Shown one piece after another: positions 32,233 through 43,084 of a DNA stretch of 64,000 nucleotides. The notes below the pieces were generated by a model. It saw nothing but the letters and a program-made list of their open reading frames with translations. It searched no databases and was not told where the DNA came from. Within the stretch, counting starts at the first letter, position 1, and every line of letters starts with the position of its first letter. Made by a program: the position numbers and the translations under genes. Origin of the DNA: Hippopus hippopus (Eukaryota > Mollusca > Bivalvia > Cardiida > Cardiidae); assembly GCA_946811185.2 (NCBI GenBank), contig OX328101.1:22242122-22306121 (forward strand). Direction: 5' to 3'.

Positions 32233-33937
32233 TCTTTACCAAATGACAAAATTTTGGACTAGTCCAAATTCAAAGCATTTGCAGATGACAATTTTAATGT
32301 GGCTTAAATAGTGGAATTTGTTATTGATTGGGTAGAAAATATTTTGGAAAAAGAGCGGCAAATTGTCGCAAGATACGCCCGTCCCACCGCCAGTTGTTGA
32401 GGGGGTATGATAATCGTAAAGGGCAGGTAATGCAACAAACATGTTTACCAAGTCTCAAGTCAATTTGACTTGAGGTGACAAAGTTCTGTTCTGGACAAGC
32501 AAGAAATACTGTAAAAATGAAGATCAAAGTGGAATTACTCAAAATCCAAACTAGGTAGAGTTACTGTTCTTGTGCACTGTACTCCGTAACATTGCAACAA
32601 ACATGCATACCAAATTTGAGGTCGTTCTGACTTGAGATGACAAAGTTATATTCCAGACAAGCACTAAATGCTGTAAAAATGACGATCAAAGGGAAATAAC
32701 TCAAAGACAGCACGAGGTAGAGTTACAATTCTTGTGCACTGCACTTCCAAATATTGCAACAAATAAGCATACCATATTTCAAGTCATTCCTACTTAACAT
32801 GACAAAGTTTTGCTCCGAACAAGCAAGAAATGCTATAAAAATGAAGATCAAAGGGGGAATAACTCAAAATTTGTGCTAGGAAGAGATATGGTTTTTGTGC
32901 ACTGCACTCCGTAATTTTTCAACAATCATGCATACCAAATTTGAAGATGTTCAGACTAGAGATGACAAAGTTATATTCCGTACAAACAGAAAATGATGTA
33001 AAAATGATCAAAGGGAAATAACTCGAAGACAGCACAAGGTAGAGTTATGGTTCTTTCGCACTGCACTCCGTATTATTGCAACAAACACAAATGCCAAGTT
33101 TCAAGTCAATTGCACTGGAGATGACAAAGTTATGCTCCAGACAAAGAACTGGACGCTGCCCGCCCACCCGCCTGGGTGTTATTGTTCTTGCGCACTGTAC
33201 TCTGTAATATTGCAACAAACATGCATACCAAGTTTGAAGTCGTTCTGACTTGACATGACAAAGTTATATTCCAGACAAGCACTAAATGCTGTAAAAATGA
33301 CGATCAAAAGGGAAATAACTCGAAGACAGCACAAGGCAGAGTTACAATTCTTGTGCACTGCACTTCCAAATATTGCAACAAGTAAGCATACAATATTTCA
33401 AGTCATTCCTACTTAAGATGACAAAGTTTTGCTCCGGACAAGCAAGATGTGCTATAAAAATGAAGATCAAAGGGGGAATAATTCAAAATTCATGCTAGGA
33501 TGAGTTATGGTTCTTGTGCACTGCACTCCGTAATTTTTCAACAATCATGCATACCAAATTTGAAGATGTTCAGACTAGAGATGACAAAGTTATATTCCGG
33601 ACAAGCAGAAAATGCTGTAAAAATGATGATCAAAGGGAAATAACTCAAAGACAGCACGAGCTAGAGTTATGGTTCTTTCGCACTGCACTCCGTATTATTG
33701 CAACAAACACAAATGCCAAGTTCCAAGTCAATCGGTCTGGAGATGACAAAGTTATGCTCCGGACAAAGAACTGGACACAGCCCGCCCACCCACCCGCCTG
33801 TAAGCCATGGGCGATCCCATAATACGTCCCATCTTTGACGGGCGTATAAAAAGGAGGAAATGCTGGTTGCTAGCATTTTCTCCTTTTTCCCACTATCTTT
33901 TCAAAAACCTTCTTTGTTAGGATTGTGTAGTATAGAG
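32233..33937 (-). mobile_element. MITE A copy interrupted by a type II element
   Basis: The RE side (after TTAA 32229-32232) runs to ATTTTGG at 32347. The hairpin resumes at 33850 with AAAGGAGGAAATGCTGG and ends TATAGAG before TTTAA. Confidence 0.8.
32349..33849 (+). mobile_element. Helentron-like type II with a large internal duplication
   Basis: The tip AAAAGAGCGGCAAATTGTCG leads to the GACGGGCGTATAA end. Near 33150 a terminal-like CCCGCCCACCCGCC is followed by a restart (GTTATTGTTCTTGCGCACTG), so about 600 bp (32560-33170) is repeated at 33175-33780. Confidence 0.7.
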
Positions 33938-33954
33938 TTTAATTTAGAAGTAGT

Positions 33955-34115
33955 GAGGTAAAATCCCAGCTCCGCCAAGTTCTTTTTCCAGGGCTGATGA
34001 TAGCCATTTTGTCAGGATTCGTCCCCTCTCACTGCTACATATTGTTTTGAAGATGTTTATTTGGAAAAGCAGCCTTTGGCTAGAAAAGTGTCATGCTCAA
34101 TACTGTAAGAAACTC
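33955..34115 (+). mobile_element. SINE fragment
   Basis: CGCCAAGTTCTTTTTCCAGG, GATGATAGCC and GGAAAAGCAGCCTTTGGC match the SINE body at 47090-47230; the tRNA head and tail are missing. Confidence 0.6.
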
Positions 34116-34355
34116 TAAGTATCAAATTGTCCTTTTTTTCAAAGCCCCCAGGGTGTTACATCTTTAAAAAGGAGGGGGGGGGGCGATTAATAGAGGAAAA
34201 ACAACATAGATTTTTCCAAGGACGAAGATAACCGTCCAGTGTCTTTACATTTGAAAAAAGAAATATATATTGTAGTATTTACCATGATAAAACCGTTTAC
34301 CACACAATCCCTACTTTTAAATCCCCTGAAAAAGAAAACTTGAAAACATTGTGGA

Positions 34356-36327
34356 ACAAGAGCGGCAAATTGTCGCAAGATACGCCCGTCCCACCGCCAG
34401 TTGTCAAGGGGGTATGATAATCGTGAAGGGCAGGTAATGCAACAAACATGTTTACCAAGTCTCAAGTCAATTTGACTTGAGGTGACAAAGTTCCGTTCCA
34501 GACAAGCAAGAAATACTGTAAAAATGAAGATCAAAGTGGAATTACTCAAAATCCGCACTAGGTAGAGTTATTGTTCTTGCGCACTGTACTCCATAATATT
34601 GCAACAAACATGCATACCAAGTTTCAAGTCAATCGGACGGGAGATGACAAAATTATGCTCCAGACAAGCAGAAAATGCTGTAAAAATGACGATCAAAGGG
34701 AAATAAGTCAAAGACAGCACGAAGTAGAGTTATGGTTCTTTTGCACTGCAATCCATATTATTGCAACTAACACACATGCCAAGTTTCAAGTCAATCAGAC
34801 TGGAGATGACAAAGTTATGCTCCGGACAAGCAAGAAATGCTGTAAAAATGACGATCAAAGGGAAATAACTCAAAGACAGCACGAGGTAGAGTTATGGTTC
34901 TTTTGCACTGCACTCCGTATTATTGCAACAAACACACATGCCAAGTTTCAAGTCAATCAGACTGGAGATGACAAAGTTATGCTCCAGACAAGCAGAAAAT
35001 GCTGTAAAAATGACGATCAAAGGGAAATAACTCAAAGACGGCACGAAGTAGAGTTATGGTTCTTTCGCACTGCACTCCGTATTATTGCAACAAACACACA
35101 TGCCAAGTTTCAAGTCAATCTGACTGGAGATGACAAAGTTATGCTCCGGACAAGCAGAAAATGCTGTAAAAATGACGATCAAAGGGAAATAACTCAAAGA
35201 CAGCACGAGGTAGAGTTATGATTCTTTCGCACTGCACTCCCCCTTAATGAGATCTATCCACCCATGAAGTTTCATAACCTTAGCTAGCATAGTTTTGGAG
35301 ATATGCTCCGGACAAAATTCAAGTATGAATATAAACAAAGGTAAATAACTCAAAAATTAAGTTAGCAAGAGTTATGATTCCTGTGCACTGCACTCCCCCT
35401 TGATAAGATCTATCCACCCATCAAGTTTCATAACCTTAGCTAGTATAGTCTTGGAGATATGCTCCGGACAAAATTCAAGTATGAAAAACAACAAAGGGCA
35501 ATAACTCAAAAATTAAGGAAGCAAGAGTTATGATTCCTATGCACTGCACTCCCCCTTGATGAGATCTATCCACCCATGAAGTTTCATAACCTTAGCTAGT
35601 ATAGTCTTGGAGATATGCTCCGGACAAAATTCAAGTGTGAAAAACAACAAAGGGCAATAACTCAAAAATTAAGGAAGCAAGAGTTATGATTCCTGTGCAC
35701 TGCACTCCCCCTTAATGAGATCTATCCACCCATGAAATTTCATAACCATAGCTAGCATAGTTTTGGAGATATGCTCGGGACAAAATTCAAGTATGAAAAA
35801 TAACAAAGGGCAATAATTAAAAAAATAAGCAAGCGAGAGTTATGATTCCTGTGCACTGCACTCCCCCTTGATGAGATCTATCCACCCATAAAATTTCATA
35901 ACTGCAGCTAGTATAGTTTTGGAGATATGCTCCAGACAAAATTCAAGTATGAAAAACAACAAAGGGCAATAATTCAAAAATTAAGCAAGCGAGAGTTATG
36001 ATTCCTGTGCACTGCACTCCGCCTTGATGAGATCTATCCACCCATGAAATTTCATAACCGTAGCTAGTATAGTTTTGGAGATATGCTCCGGACAAAGTTC
36101 AAGTATGAAAAACAACAAAGGGCAATAACTCAAAAATTAAGCAAGCGAGAGTTATGATTCCTGTGCACTGCACTTCGCCTTGATGAGATCTATCCACCCA
36201 TGAAATTTCATAACCGTAGCTAGCATAGTTTTGGAGATATGCTCCGGACAAAGAATGGGGACGCCGCCCGCCCGTCCGCCCGCCACGGGTGATCCCATAA
36301 TACGTCCCGTCTTCGACGGGCGTATAA
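34356..36327 (+). mobile_element. Helentron-like type II, 1.97 kb
   Basis: It has the same tip and end as 11239-13435. Four to five 162-bp units are followed by about six 156-bp units. Its 5' 200 bp is almost identical to those of the other type II copies. Confidence 0.75.
34590..36250 (+). repeat. 162-bp then 156-bp tandem arrays
   Basis: Here every 162-bp unit is in register, so a 216-codon frame (34571-35221) stays open across four units of 54 residues containing THAKFQVNQTGDDKVMLRTS. The length follows from 162 being a multiple of three; I do not regard it as a gene. Confidence 0.85.
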
Positions 36328-36447
36328 AAAGGAGAAAATGCTGGTGACCAGCATTTTATCCTTGTACCACAATGTTTTCTATCCTTCCCAAAACAAAGTT
36401 TCAATTTTTGAGTCATGTTTATATTGCCGTCTGACTTGACTGACTGA

Positions 36448-36763
36448 TGCCGAGCCTCGGTAGCTCAGTCGGTAGAGTACAGGACTTGAGAAAAGGGGGT
36501 TGCTGGTGCGACCCCTGGCTTAGCCAATTTCTTTCAGAGGATTGATGATGTTCATTGCGACAGGATTCATTCCTCTCTCACCGCTGACCAATATTTTGAC
36601 GATGGTTATGTAGGAAAGCAGCCAGCAGCTTGGAAAGAATAATGTGCAGAGTACTGGTAAAAGAAACTCCAGGAAAGCATAGATAGGTGCACTGGCTGCA
36701 ATTATGTACCTGAAATCATGTTGAAAACAATGTTGAACACCATACAACCAATAAATCAATCAC
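36448..36763 (+). mobile_element. tRNA-derived SINE
   Basis: The head CCTCGGTAGCTCAGTCGGTA and B-box-like GGTGCGACCCC lead to the body GGAAAGCAGCCAGCAGC and a tail AATAAATCAATCAC. A TGACTGACTGA duplication (36437-36447, 36764-36774) fits but is itself repetitive. Confidence 0.75.
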
Positions 36764-37009
36764 TGACTGACTGACAATGCATGGCACTCTGAATCAGTCT
36801 GTCACTGCTAGACTACATGATTGTAACACTGTCAGTCAAGAAACCTCCGACTTCCCAACATTTAGTACCAGCAAGACACTGAGAGTGACATTAAGACATT
36901 CCAAAATAATAATAATTCTTCCTATAAAGGTCACCGTTATCATTTTCTCAAACTAAATGTGAAGAAACCTGTCCACAAACCATGACTTCAGCTTTCTTTG
37001 TTTTTAGTC

Positions 37010-37275
37010 TAACACCACTTTTAACACTATTTCAGTCATACATGTATCATAGCATGGCAGCGCACCTTTCTTGCAGACAGTATTTCTCCAGCACTTTGCA
37101 AAACATTCGTTCCTAGTCTCTAGCTGCTTTCCCTCATAAACATCTTTGAAGCAATGTTCAGCAGTGAGAGAGGAATGAATCATGTAGTAATGAATATAAT
37201 CAAGCCTCAGAAAGAATTTAGCCGAATTTAGTGGGAATCAAAACAAGGACCTCTTGATTTCAAGCCCTTTAATGA
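37010..37275 (-). mobile_element. tRNA-derived SINE, old
   Basis: On the minus strand AGCCAAGCTCTGTAGCTCAT is the head, GAGGGAAAGCAGCTAGAGAC the body and GTTAGACTAAAAA the tail. Confidence 0.65.
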
Positions 37276-37330
37276 GCTACAGAGCTTGGCTTAAGCTTTT
37301 GAACACCTACATAATAATGAATGAATTTAC

Positions 37331-37396
37331 CTTCCAGTTTGAGAACCATAAATGTGAGGATCATTTGAAAAGTATCAAGCATTGTAAGTGTGATAA
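37331..37396 (-). CDS. Possible internal exon, minus-strand gene
   Basis: A 66-nt segment between an acceptor ending CTATGAAG and a GGAAG|GTAAAT donor encodes ITLTMLDTFQMILTFMVLKLE. It ends on a G used by the exon at 30621. It needs one base from an upstream exon not found, since the exon at 42314 ends in phase 0. A stop lies in frame just upstream of the acceptor. Confidence 0.35.
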
Positions 37397-37432
37397 CTTC
37401 ATAGTGTCATAACAGATAAAATTTGTCCTTAA

Positions 37433-37650
37433 CCATTCACTACTTACCCCCAAGTTTTACCAACCTTCAAAAGGACAGCTTTAAAAAACATAATGGGAAA
37501 GGAAGACAATGCTGATAACCAGAATTTCATCGTTCCCACAATGTTTTCTACCCATCCAAAGACAATTTCCACTATCTGAGCCACAATTACTTTGTACATT
37601 GCAAATTCTTTCAATTTCGGTAACTATAAAATTTTGTCGTCTGCTAAAGA
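37433..37650 (+). mobile_element. MITE A copy, old
   Basis: TTAA at 37429-37432; right flank TTTAA; hairpin degenerate. Confidence 0.7.
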
Positions 37651-37656
37651 TTTTAA

Positions 37657-37765
37657 CATGATGGGAAAAAGTAGAAAATGCTGGTTAACATAATCTTGTT
37701 TTCCCATAATATTTTCAAAGCCTTCCCCTAAGGGTCATTAAAACTCAGGATTGTGATGTAAAGGG
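37657..37765 (-). mobile_element. MITE A copy, right part only
   Basis: Starts in the hairpin; its TTAA (37766-37769) is shared with the next copy. Confidence 0.75.
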
Positions 37766-37769
37766 TTAA

Positions 37770-37990
37770 CCCACTACCATACGACAAAAATTTAGTATTA
37801 ACCAAATTGAAAGCATTTGCAGACAACATATTCATTGCGATTCAAATGGTGCAAATTTTCTCTGAAAGGGTAGAAAACATTGTGGGAAAAGGAGAAAATG
37901 CTGGTCACCAGCATTTTCTCCTTTTCCCACGATGTTTTCAAAAGGCTTCTTTCCCATAGTTTTTAAAAGTCGGCATTGTGTGGTAAAGGG
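37770..37990 (-). mobile_element. MITE A copy, 221 bp
   Basis: TTAA at 37766-37769 and 37991-37994; arms nearly perfect. Confidence 0.9.
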
Positions 37991-38177
37991 TTAATATGGT
38001 TATGGTGAAAACAATTCCAAGAAAATCCAAGTTAAATTAAATTCTGGCTCATTATAATCAGTGTCTAGTCTCATTTTTGCCTTCTTTATACATGATATGG
38101 GAACAAGAATACTAATTTGATCTTCAGCTGGATGAGATTTTACAATTAAACGAAATTGTCCTGTCTTACTTGTTTAA

Positions 38178-38316
38178 CTCTATACCACTGACAAAATTTT
38201 AGACTTGCCCAATTCCAGAGCATTTTAGGTGAAATTTCAGATAGTGGAATTGGAATTTAGAATAGAGAAAATCTTTTGGGACCTCCTTTCCAAGGGTCAT
38301 TTTCGGGATTGTGAGA
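38178..38316 (-). mobile_element. MITE A copy without hairpin
   Basis: RE CTCTATACCACTGACAAAAT and LE side AAGGGTCATTTTCGGGATTG remain. Confidence 0.6.
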
Positions 38317-38369
38317 TAGTCCTTGCCTACTTGAGCAAAGTAATGTTTCCAGTATAACAAATTTATTCA

Positions 38370-38503
38370 TCTTACCGTATATTTACACCATGTTCTCGGC
38401 AGCCACAGCAGCCCTGTTTGTCCAAAACGTGGTGGGCCGTGAGATTTTGTTCGTTTTTCCTCCATTTACCAAGTACCAAGTATCCGTGAAAAGCCATGGA
38501 GGG
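38370..38503 (-). other. Exon-like open segment next to an inverted-repeat element
   Basis: On the minus strand ATGGCTTTTCACGGATACTT opens a frame (MAFHGYLVLGKWRKNEQN, then LTAHHVLDKQGCCGCREHGV) that reaches an ACG|GTAAGA donor. The last 45 bases resemble the terminal repeat of the element at 38504-38897, so this may be part of a related transposon rather than a host exon. Confidence 0.25.
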
Positions 38504-38897
38504 AACCCTACGTTTACACCATGTTCCCGGCAGCCACGTTTCTGACAACCGTGGACAAAATGGGATTGATGTAATAAAACACAGAGGAACGGGATAAGCA
38601 AACCTGTCAGACTGTAATTGCCGGAGTTGCCGTACCAGATTTTTTCACTGTCAAAAAATTTGCCACTGCAGTCCCAGTGCTAATGAGAAACCTAACAGAC
38701 CGTAGCAGGACAGGCTGATCGTTGCATTCTACTACAGCCTGATCGATACTGTGAAAAAAGGCTTCCAGGTAAGTTCTGATGCGATCAAGTTTGCTTATCA
38801 CGTTCCTCTGCATTGTATTACGTCAATCCCATTTTGTCCATGGTTATCAGAAACGGGAATGCCGTGGTTGCCGGGAACATGATGTAAACGTAGGGTT
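38504..38897. mobile_element. Inverted-repeat element, 394 bp, arms about 105 bp
   Basis: AACCCTACGTTTACACCATG at the left faces CATGATGTAAACGTAGGGTT at the right. Homology continues through CCGGCAGCCAC and GACAAAATGGGATTGATG to AGGAACG. A third, direct partial copy of the arm lies at 38376-38430. No clean target duplication is visible. Confidence 0.7.
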
Positions 38898-38919
38898 ACT
38901 TTAATATCAACTTATTTCA

Positions 38920-39144
38920 CCCTTTACCAGATGACAAAATTTTAAACCTGTCCATAAAAGCATTTGAAAGTAGCACATGACAAATTGAATGTAGCTCAAG
39001 TAATAAGTTTTGTCTTTGAAAGGGTAGAAAATATTGTGAGTAAAAAGAGGAAACCCTGGCAACTAGAAATTTCTACTTTTCCACCAATGTTTTCAAAAGA
39101 CATTTTCCTCTAGGATGTAAAACCAAGGATTGTTTAGTACAGAG
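38920..39144 (-). mobile_element. MITE A copy, old
   Basis: Left TTCA; right TTAA (39145-39148) shared with the next copy. Confidence 0.75.
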
Positions 39145-39148
39145 TTAA

Positions 39149-39366
39149 TCCTTTCCCACATAACAAATTTTAGTCTCTTTCAAATTCAAAACATCTGCAG
39201 ACAACACTTTCAAATTGGTACAAATGAGCTTAGGCTTTCTGATAGTATAGAAAACATTATGGGAAAAGGAGAAAATACTGTTTAATAGCATTTTCTCCTT
39301 TTCCCTCAATGTTTTGAACAGCCTTCTATCAAGGATCGTGAAAACCCGGGATTGTCTGGTAAAGGG
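39149..39366 (-). mobile_element. MITE A copy
   Basis: 218 bp; TTAA at 39145-39148 and 39367-39370. Confidence 0.85.
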
Positions 39367-39370
39367 TTAA

Positions 39371-39866
39371 GCAAACTAATCAGCTGCCCAGGCAACCCAT
39401 GTTCAAATACTTCCATATGCTTTCAAGACAAACTCTCTGACCAAGTTTCAACATGATGGGGACAGAAATGGCCTGTACAGGGCAAGCAAATTCTTTCACA
39501 GACTTGACCTAAAACCCAGAGATTTCTCCTCTACTGACCCATATTCACTTGTTTGATGTATCTTTTAAGACATTCACCCATCTAGCCAAGTTTTATAAAG
39601 GTTTGGACAAGACTATGAACCCTAGAGTGCATACAATGTTTTTACAACATTTGACTTTGTATCCTTGTTTTGGGCATCATTTATATTTCATTAAAAATTG
39701 TTAGAGATATAACTTGCACATAACACTTACTTCATGATCCTAGTTTCAACAAGCTTAAGGCAACAATATCACCTCTAGACTGGACACAAGTTTAAGATCT
39801 TTATCTGGTGACATAGTTTTCAAGGTTCAGAGTCAAATATTCAAACTTGCCCAAGAAAATAAATAA
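39371..39866. repeat. Decayed type I array sequence
   Basis: ACAAACTCTCTGACCAAGTTTCAACATG and similar phrases match the 145-bp units downstream; no tips can be defined. Confidence 0.4.
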
Positions 39867-40824
39867 GCAAGAGGGCCAATGGCCCGAAAGCGCTCACCTG
39901 AGTAGTCATCCTGGTTTGATTATCCTGATTTTAATGATGTAAAACACATGAGTGTCACCCACTTTTTGACCCGACATGACCCACTTTCAAGCTTGTCCGA
40001 GATATCAACAAGACAAACATTCTGACCAAGTTTCAAGAGTATAATGCTGAAAATGTGGCTTCTAGACTTCAAGCAAGGTTTTTCAAAGATTTGGCCCTGT
40101 TACTTACTTTTCGATCTGTTATTACCCAATTTCAAACTTGTCTAAGATATCAACAAGACAAACTGTCTGACCACGTTTCATGAATATCAGGCTGAAAATG
40201 TGCCCTCTACACTGCACACTATGCTTTTCTAAGATTTGGCCCAGTGACCTTCTTTTTTTACCCGAACATGACCCAATTTCATACATAGCATATAAATTAT
40301 CAAGACAACTACTCTACCTTAGTTTCATGAGAATCTGACTGAAAGCGGGGCTTCTAGGGAGAACACAAGGTTTTCCTACGGTTTGGTCGTGACCTACTTT
40401 TTGACCTGACATGACCCAATTTCAAAGATATCTGAGATATCAACAAGAAAGACATTCTGATCAAGTTTCAAGAGTATCTGGCTGAAAAGTTGCCTCTACA
40501 GTACACAAAAGGTTTTGTCATCAAGACAAACATTCTGATCATGTTTCATAAATATAAGGCTAAAAATGTAGCCTCTAGAGAGCACACAAGCTTCTTCTAA
40601 GATTTGACCCAGTGACCTACTTTTTGATCCGACGTGACCAAATTTCGAAGTTGTCCGAGATTTAATAAGACAAACATTCTGACCAAGTTTCATGAGTATC
40701 TGACTCAAAATGTGGCCTCTAGAGTGCACAAAAAGGTAAATGTTGATGACCATATGACGAACGCCAGACACAGCTTGATCACAAAATCTCGCCTTGAGCA
40801 CTTTGAGCTCAGTTGAGCTAAAAA
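39867..40824 (+). mobile_element. Helentron-like type I (CACCTGAG subtype)
   Basis: The tip GCAAGAGGGCCAATGGCCC is followed by GCTCACCTGAG, and the end reads GAGCACTTTGAGCTCAGTTGAGCTAAAAA. The facing CTCACCTGAG/CTCAGTTGAG are the subterminal inverted repeats expected of Helentron-type elements. The centre holds diverged repeats with AACATTCTGACCAAGTTTC. Confidence 0.7.
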
Positions 40825-40874
40825 TAAACAGATCCTATCCCTATCCAAGTTTCACATAGATTGCCATAACAGTA

Positions 40875-42061
40875 ACAAGAGGGCCATGATGGCCCTGAAG
40901 TCACTCACCTGAGTCTTTTGACCAAACATGATCCATTTTCAATCTCTTTTGAGATATTATGACACACATTCTACCAAGCTTTCATAATTATTGGACTGAA
41001 ATTTGGCCTCTAGCTTCTACACAAGCTTTTTCTAGAATTTCTCTCAGTAACCTACTTTTTAGCCAAACATAACCCATTTCTCATTGTAGATATTATCAAA
41101 ACAAAGATTCTGACCACCTTTCATAAGTATTGGACAGAAAATTTGGCCTCTAGTGTGTACAAGAGGTTTTTCCAAGATTTGACATGGCAACCCAGTTTTT
41201 TAACCAACATAACCCATTTTCAGTTTCATTATATTGATCATCAAGACAAACATTCTGACTAATTTTCATAAGTATTAGTTTTTGACCCAACATGACCCAT
41301 TTTCAAACTCGTCCGAGATATCATCAAGACAAACATTCTGACCAGTTTTCAAGAGTTTTGGACTGAAAATGTGGCCTCTAGAGCGTACAAAAGGTTTTTC
41401 TAAGATTTGACGTAGTGATCTAGTTTTTGACCTGACATGACCCATTTTCAAACTCATCCGAGATATCATCGAGACAAACATTCTGACTAACTTTCATGAG
41501 AATTTGACTGAAATTGTGGCCTCTAGAGAGTACACAAGGTTTTTCTAAGATCTGACCTAGTGACCTAGTTTTTGAAATGACATGACCCATTTTCAAACTC
41601 GTCCGAGATATCATCAAGACAAACATTCTGATCAACTTTCAAGAGTTTTGGACTGTTTATGATGCCTCTAGAGCATACACAAGATTTTTCTAAGATTTGA
41701 CCTAGTGACCTAGTTTCTGACTCGACATGACCCATTTTCAAACTCGTCCAAGGCATAATTAAGACAAACATTCTGACAAACTTTCAAGAGTTTTGGACTG
41801 AAAATGTGGCCTCTAGAGCATACACAAGGTTTTTCTAAGATTAGACCTAGTGACCTAGTTTTTGACCCGACATGCCCCATTTTCAAATTCGTCCTAGATA
41901 TCATCAAGACAAACATTCTGACAAAGTTTTATGAGTATCAGACTGAAAATGTGGCCTCTAGAGGGTACACAAGGTAAAAGTTGACGATGCACGACGGACA
42001 CCAGACACAGCACGATCACAAAAGCTCACCTTGAGCACTTTGTGCTCAGGTGAGCTAAAAA
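40875..42061 (+). mobile_element. Helentron-like type I (CACCTGAG subtype), 1.19 kb
   Basis: The tip ACAAGAGGGCCATGATGGCC then CTGAAGTCACTCACCTGAG leads to the end CTTTGTGCTCAGGTGAGCTAAAAA. It is better preserved than its left neighbour, from which it is separated by only 50 bp. Confidence 0.8.
41279..41980 (+). repeat. Tandem array of 145-bp units
   Basis: TTTTTGACC-type starts at 41279, 41424, 41569, 41714 and 41859 are exactly 145 apart. Because 145 is not a multiple of three, the minus-strand frames here form staggered copies of one 68-codon segment and are not genes. Confidence 0.95.
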
Positions 42062-42313
42062 CATGTTTTTTTTTCTTTTAAGATTTGACCTTGTTTTTGA
42101 TCAATACAAGACCTTTGCTGAGAAATCATAAAGATAAAAAGTCTGATGAAACTACAATTACGCTTCAGTTATCACACCATTTTTACAAAACTTGACGGGA
42201 CAGTTTCTAATCATGAATGACCGACATTTAATTAAGGTCAAGTAATCATCAAGAAAAACATGCAGACAAAATAAATATGATAAATCAGAGAAACCTGTAT
42301 AATACGTACTTAC

Positions 42314-42424
42314 CTGGAATGAAACCCTATATTTTTTCACTTTTGGTTTTCTAGGGCTGTCCCTAGTTATCCCTTCCAATTTGTCAGGTGGGTTATAGAG
42401 GGAAATACCACCTCCATCTTCCAT
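42314..42424 (-). CDS. Probable first coding exon, minus strand
   Basis: ATG at 42424 (a second ATG lies five codons upstream) opens 37 codons: MEDGGGISLYNPPDKLEG, then ITRDSPRKPKVKKYRVSFQ. The exon ends CCAG|GTAAGT, a consensus donor. A TAA two codons above the upstream ATG supports a true start. The lysine/arginine-rich stretch resembles a disordered N-terminal tail. It would precede the exons at 37-18 kb if they are one gene, but the phase (0 here, 1 needed) calls for at least one unseen exon. Confidence 0.45.
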
Positions 42425-42439
42425 TTTAAAAGTAATCAT

Positions 42440-42995
42440 AAGTTATCCTGTCCATCTTTTTGACAAGAACATGTTCCTTGCTCTAATTGATAACACTCAT
42501 TTTTCTTCTACATTTATGATCCTTTTATTTCACCACTTTTAAACAATAGGCTGAATCATTTCTCCAAAATCTTACAATCCGCTTTTACAGAAAAATGAAA
42601 GGTATCACATTTATAATATCAACGCCCTGGCTTTACAAATATTATCGTGTCATAAAATGAAGTAACCTATACATCTAATTAGAGTCATTCTGAAGATTGA
42701 AACGGAATTTATAGCTTTTTCATTTTCTTGAATGAAATATGACCACAAAAAAACTATTTTTTAAAGGCTGCTTGTTAAACTACAAAAGGAAAAATGGAAA
42801 ACAGCAATTATTCCTTAACATACAATTTTTTCAAAAGCTGACAGGAGGGAGCATAGGAATGGTGTAGGAATGGTTCTGAGAAGAAAAGCGCTCAAATTTC
42901 AAACATAAAAATTGACCCCTTAAAAGAATTAAAACTTTTCAGTCAGCCAAAAACATGTAAACAGTTAAAATTTCAAAACCGCTTCTAGCCCGACT
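42440..42995. other. Putative upstream region of the 42.4-kb exon; no motif found
   Basis: No TATA box, CRE or CpG-rich patch stands out. Confidence 0.35.
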
Positions 42996-42999
42996 GTCT

Positions 43000-43080
43000 C
43001 TATAAAAAGTATAGAACCTAGATCGGACTGCACACAATAAGCTGTCTGATCTTTATCTACAATGATGGCAATAACAACAA
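43000..43080. repeat. Group B hairpin, diverged
   Basis: CTAGATCGGACTGCACACAA faces AGCTGTCTGATCTTTATCTAC. Confidence 0.5.
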
Positions 43081-43084
43081 TAGT

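Larger units (their letters stand above)
34293..36432 (+). mobile_element. MITE A copy interrupted by a type II element
   Basis: The LE side ends at ACATTGTGG (34354). The hairpin resumes at 36328 with AAAGGAGAAAATGCTGG. The RE end is missing where a SINE follows. Confidence 0.75.

Noticed and set aside
41275..41916. Several overlapping minus-strand frames of about 68 codons with the same sequence
   Set aside because: They are the same segment read in successive 145-bp tandem units, staggered because 145 is not a multiple of three. They belong to a Helentron-like element, not to a gene family.
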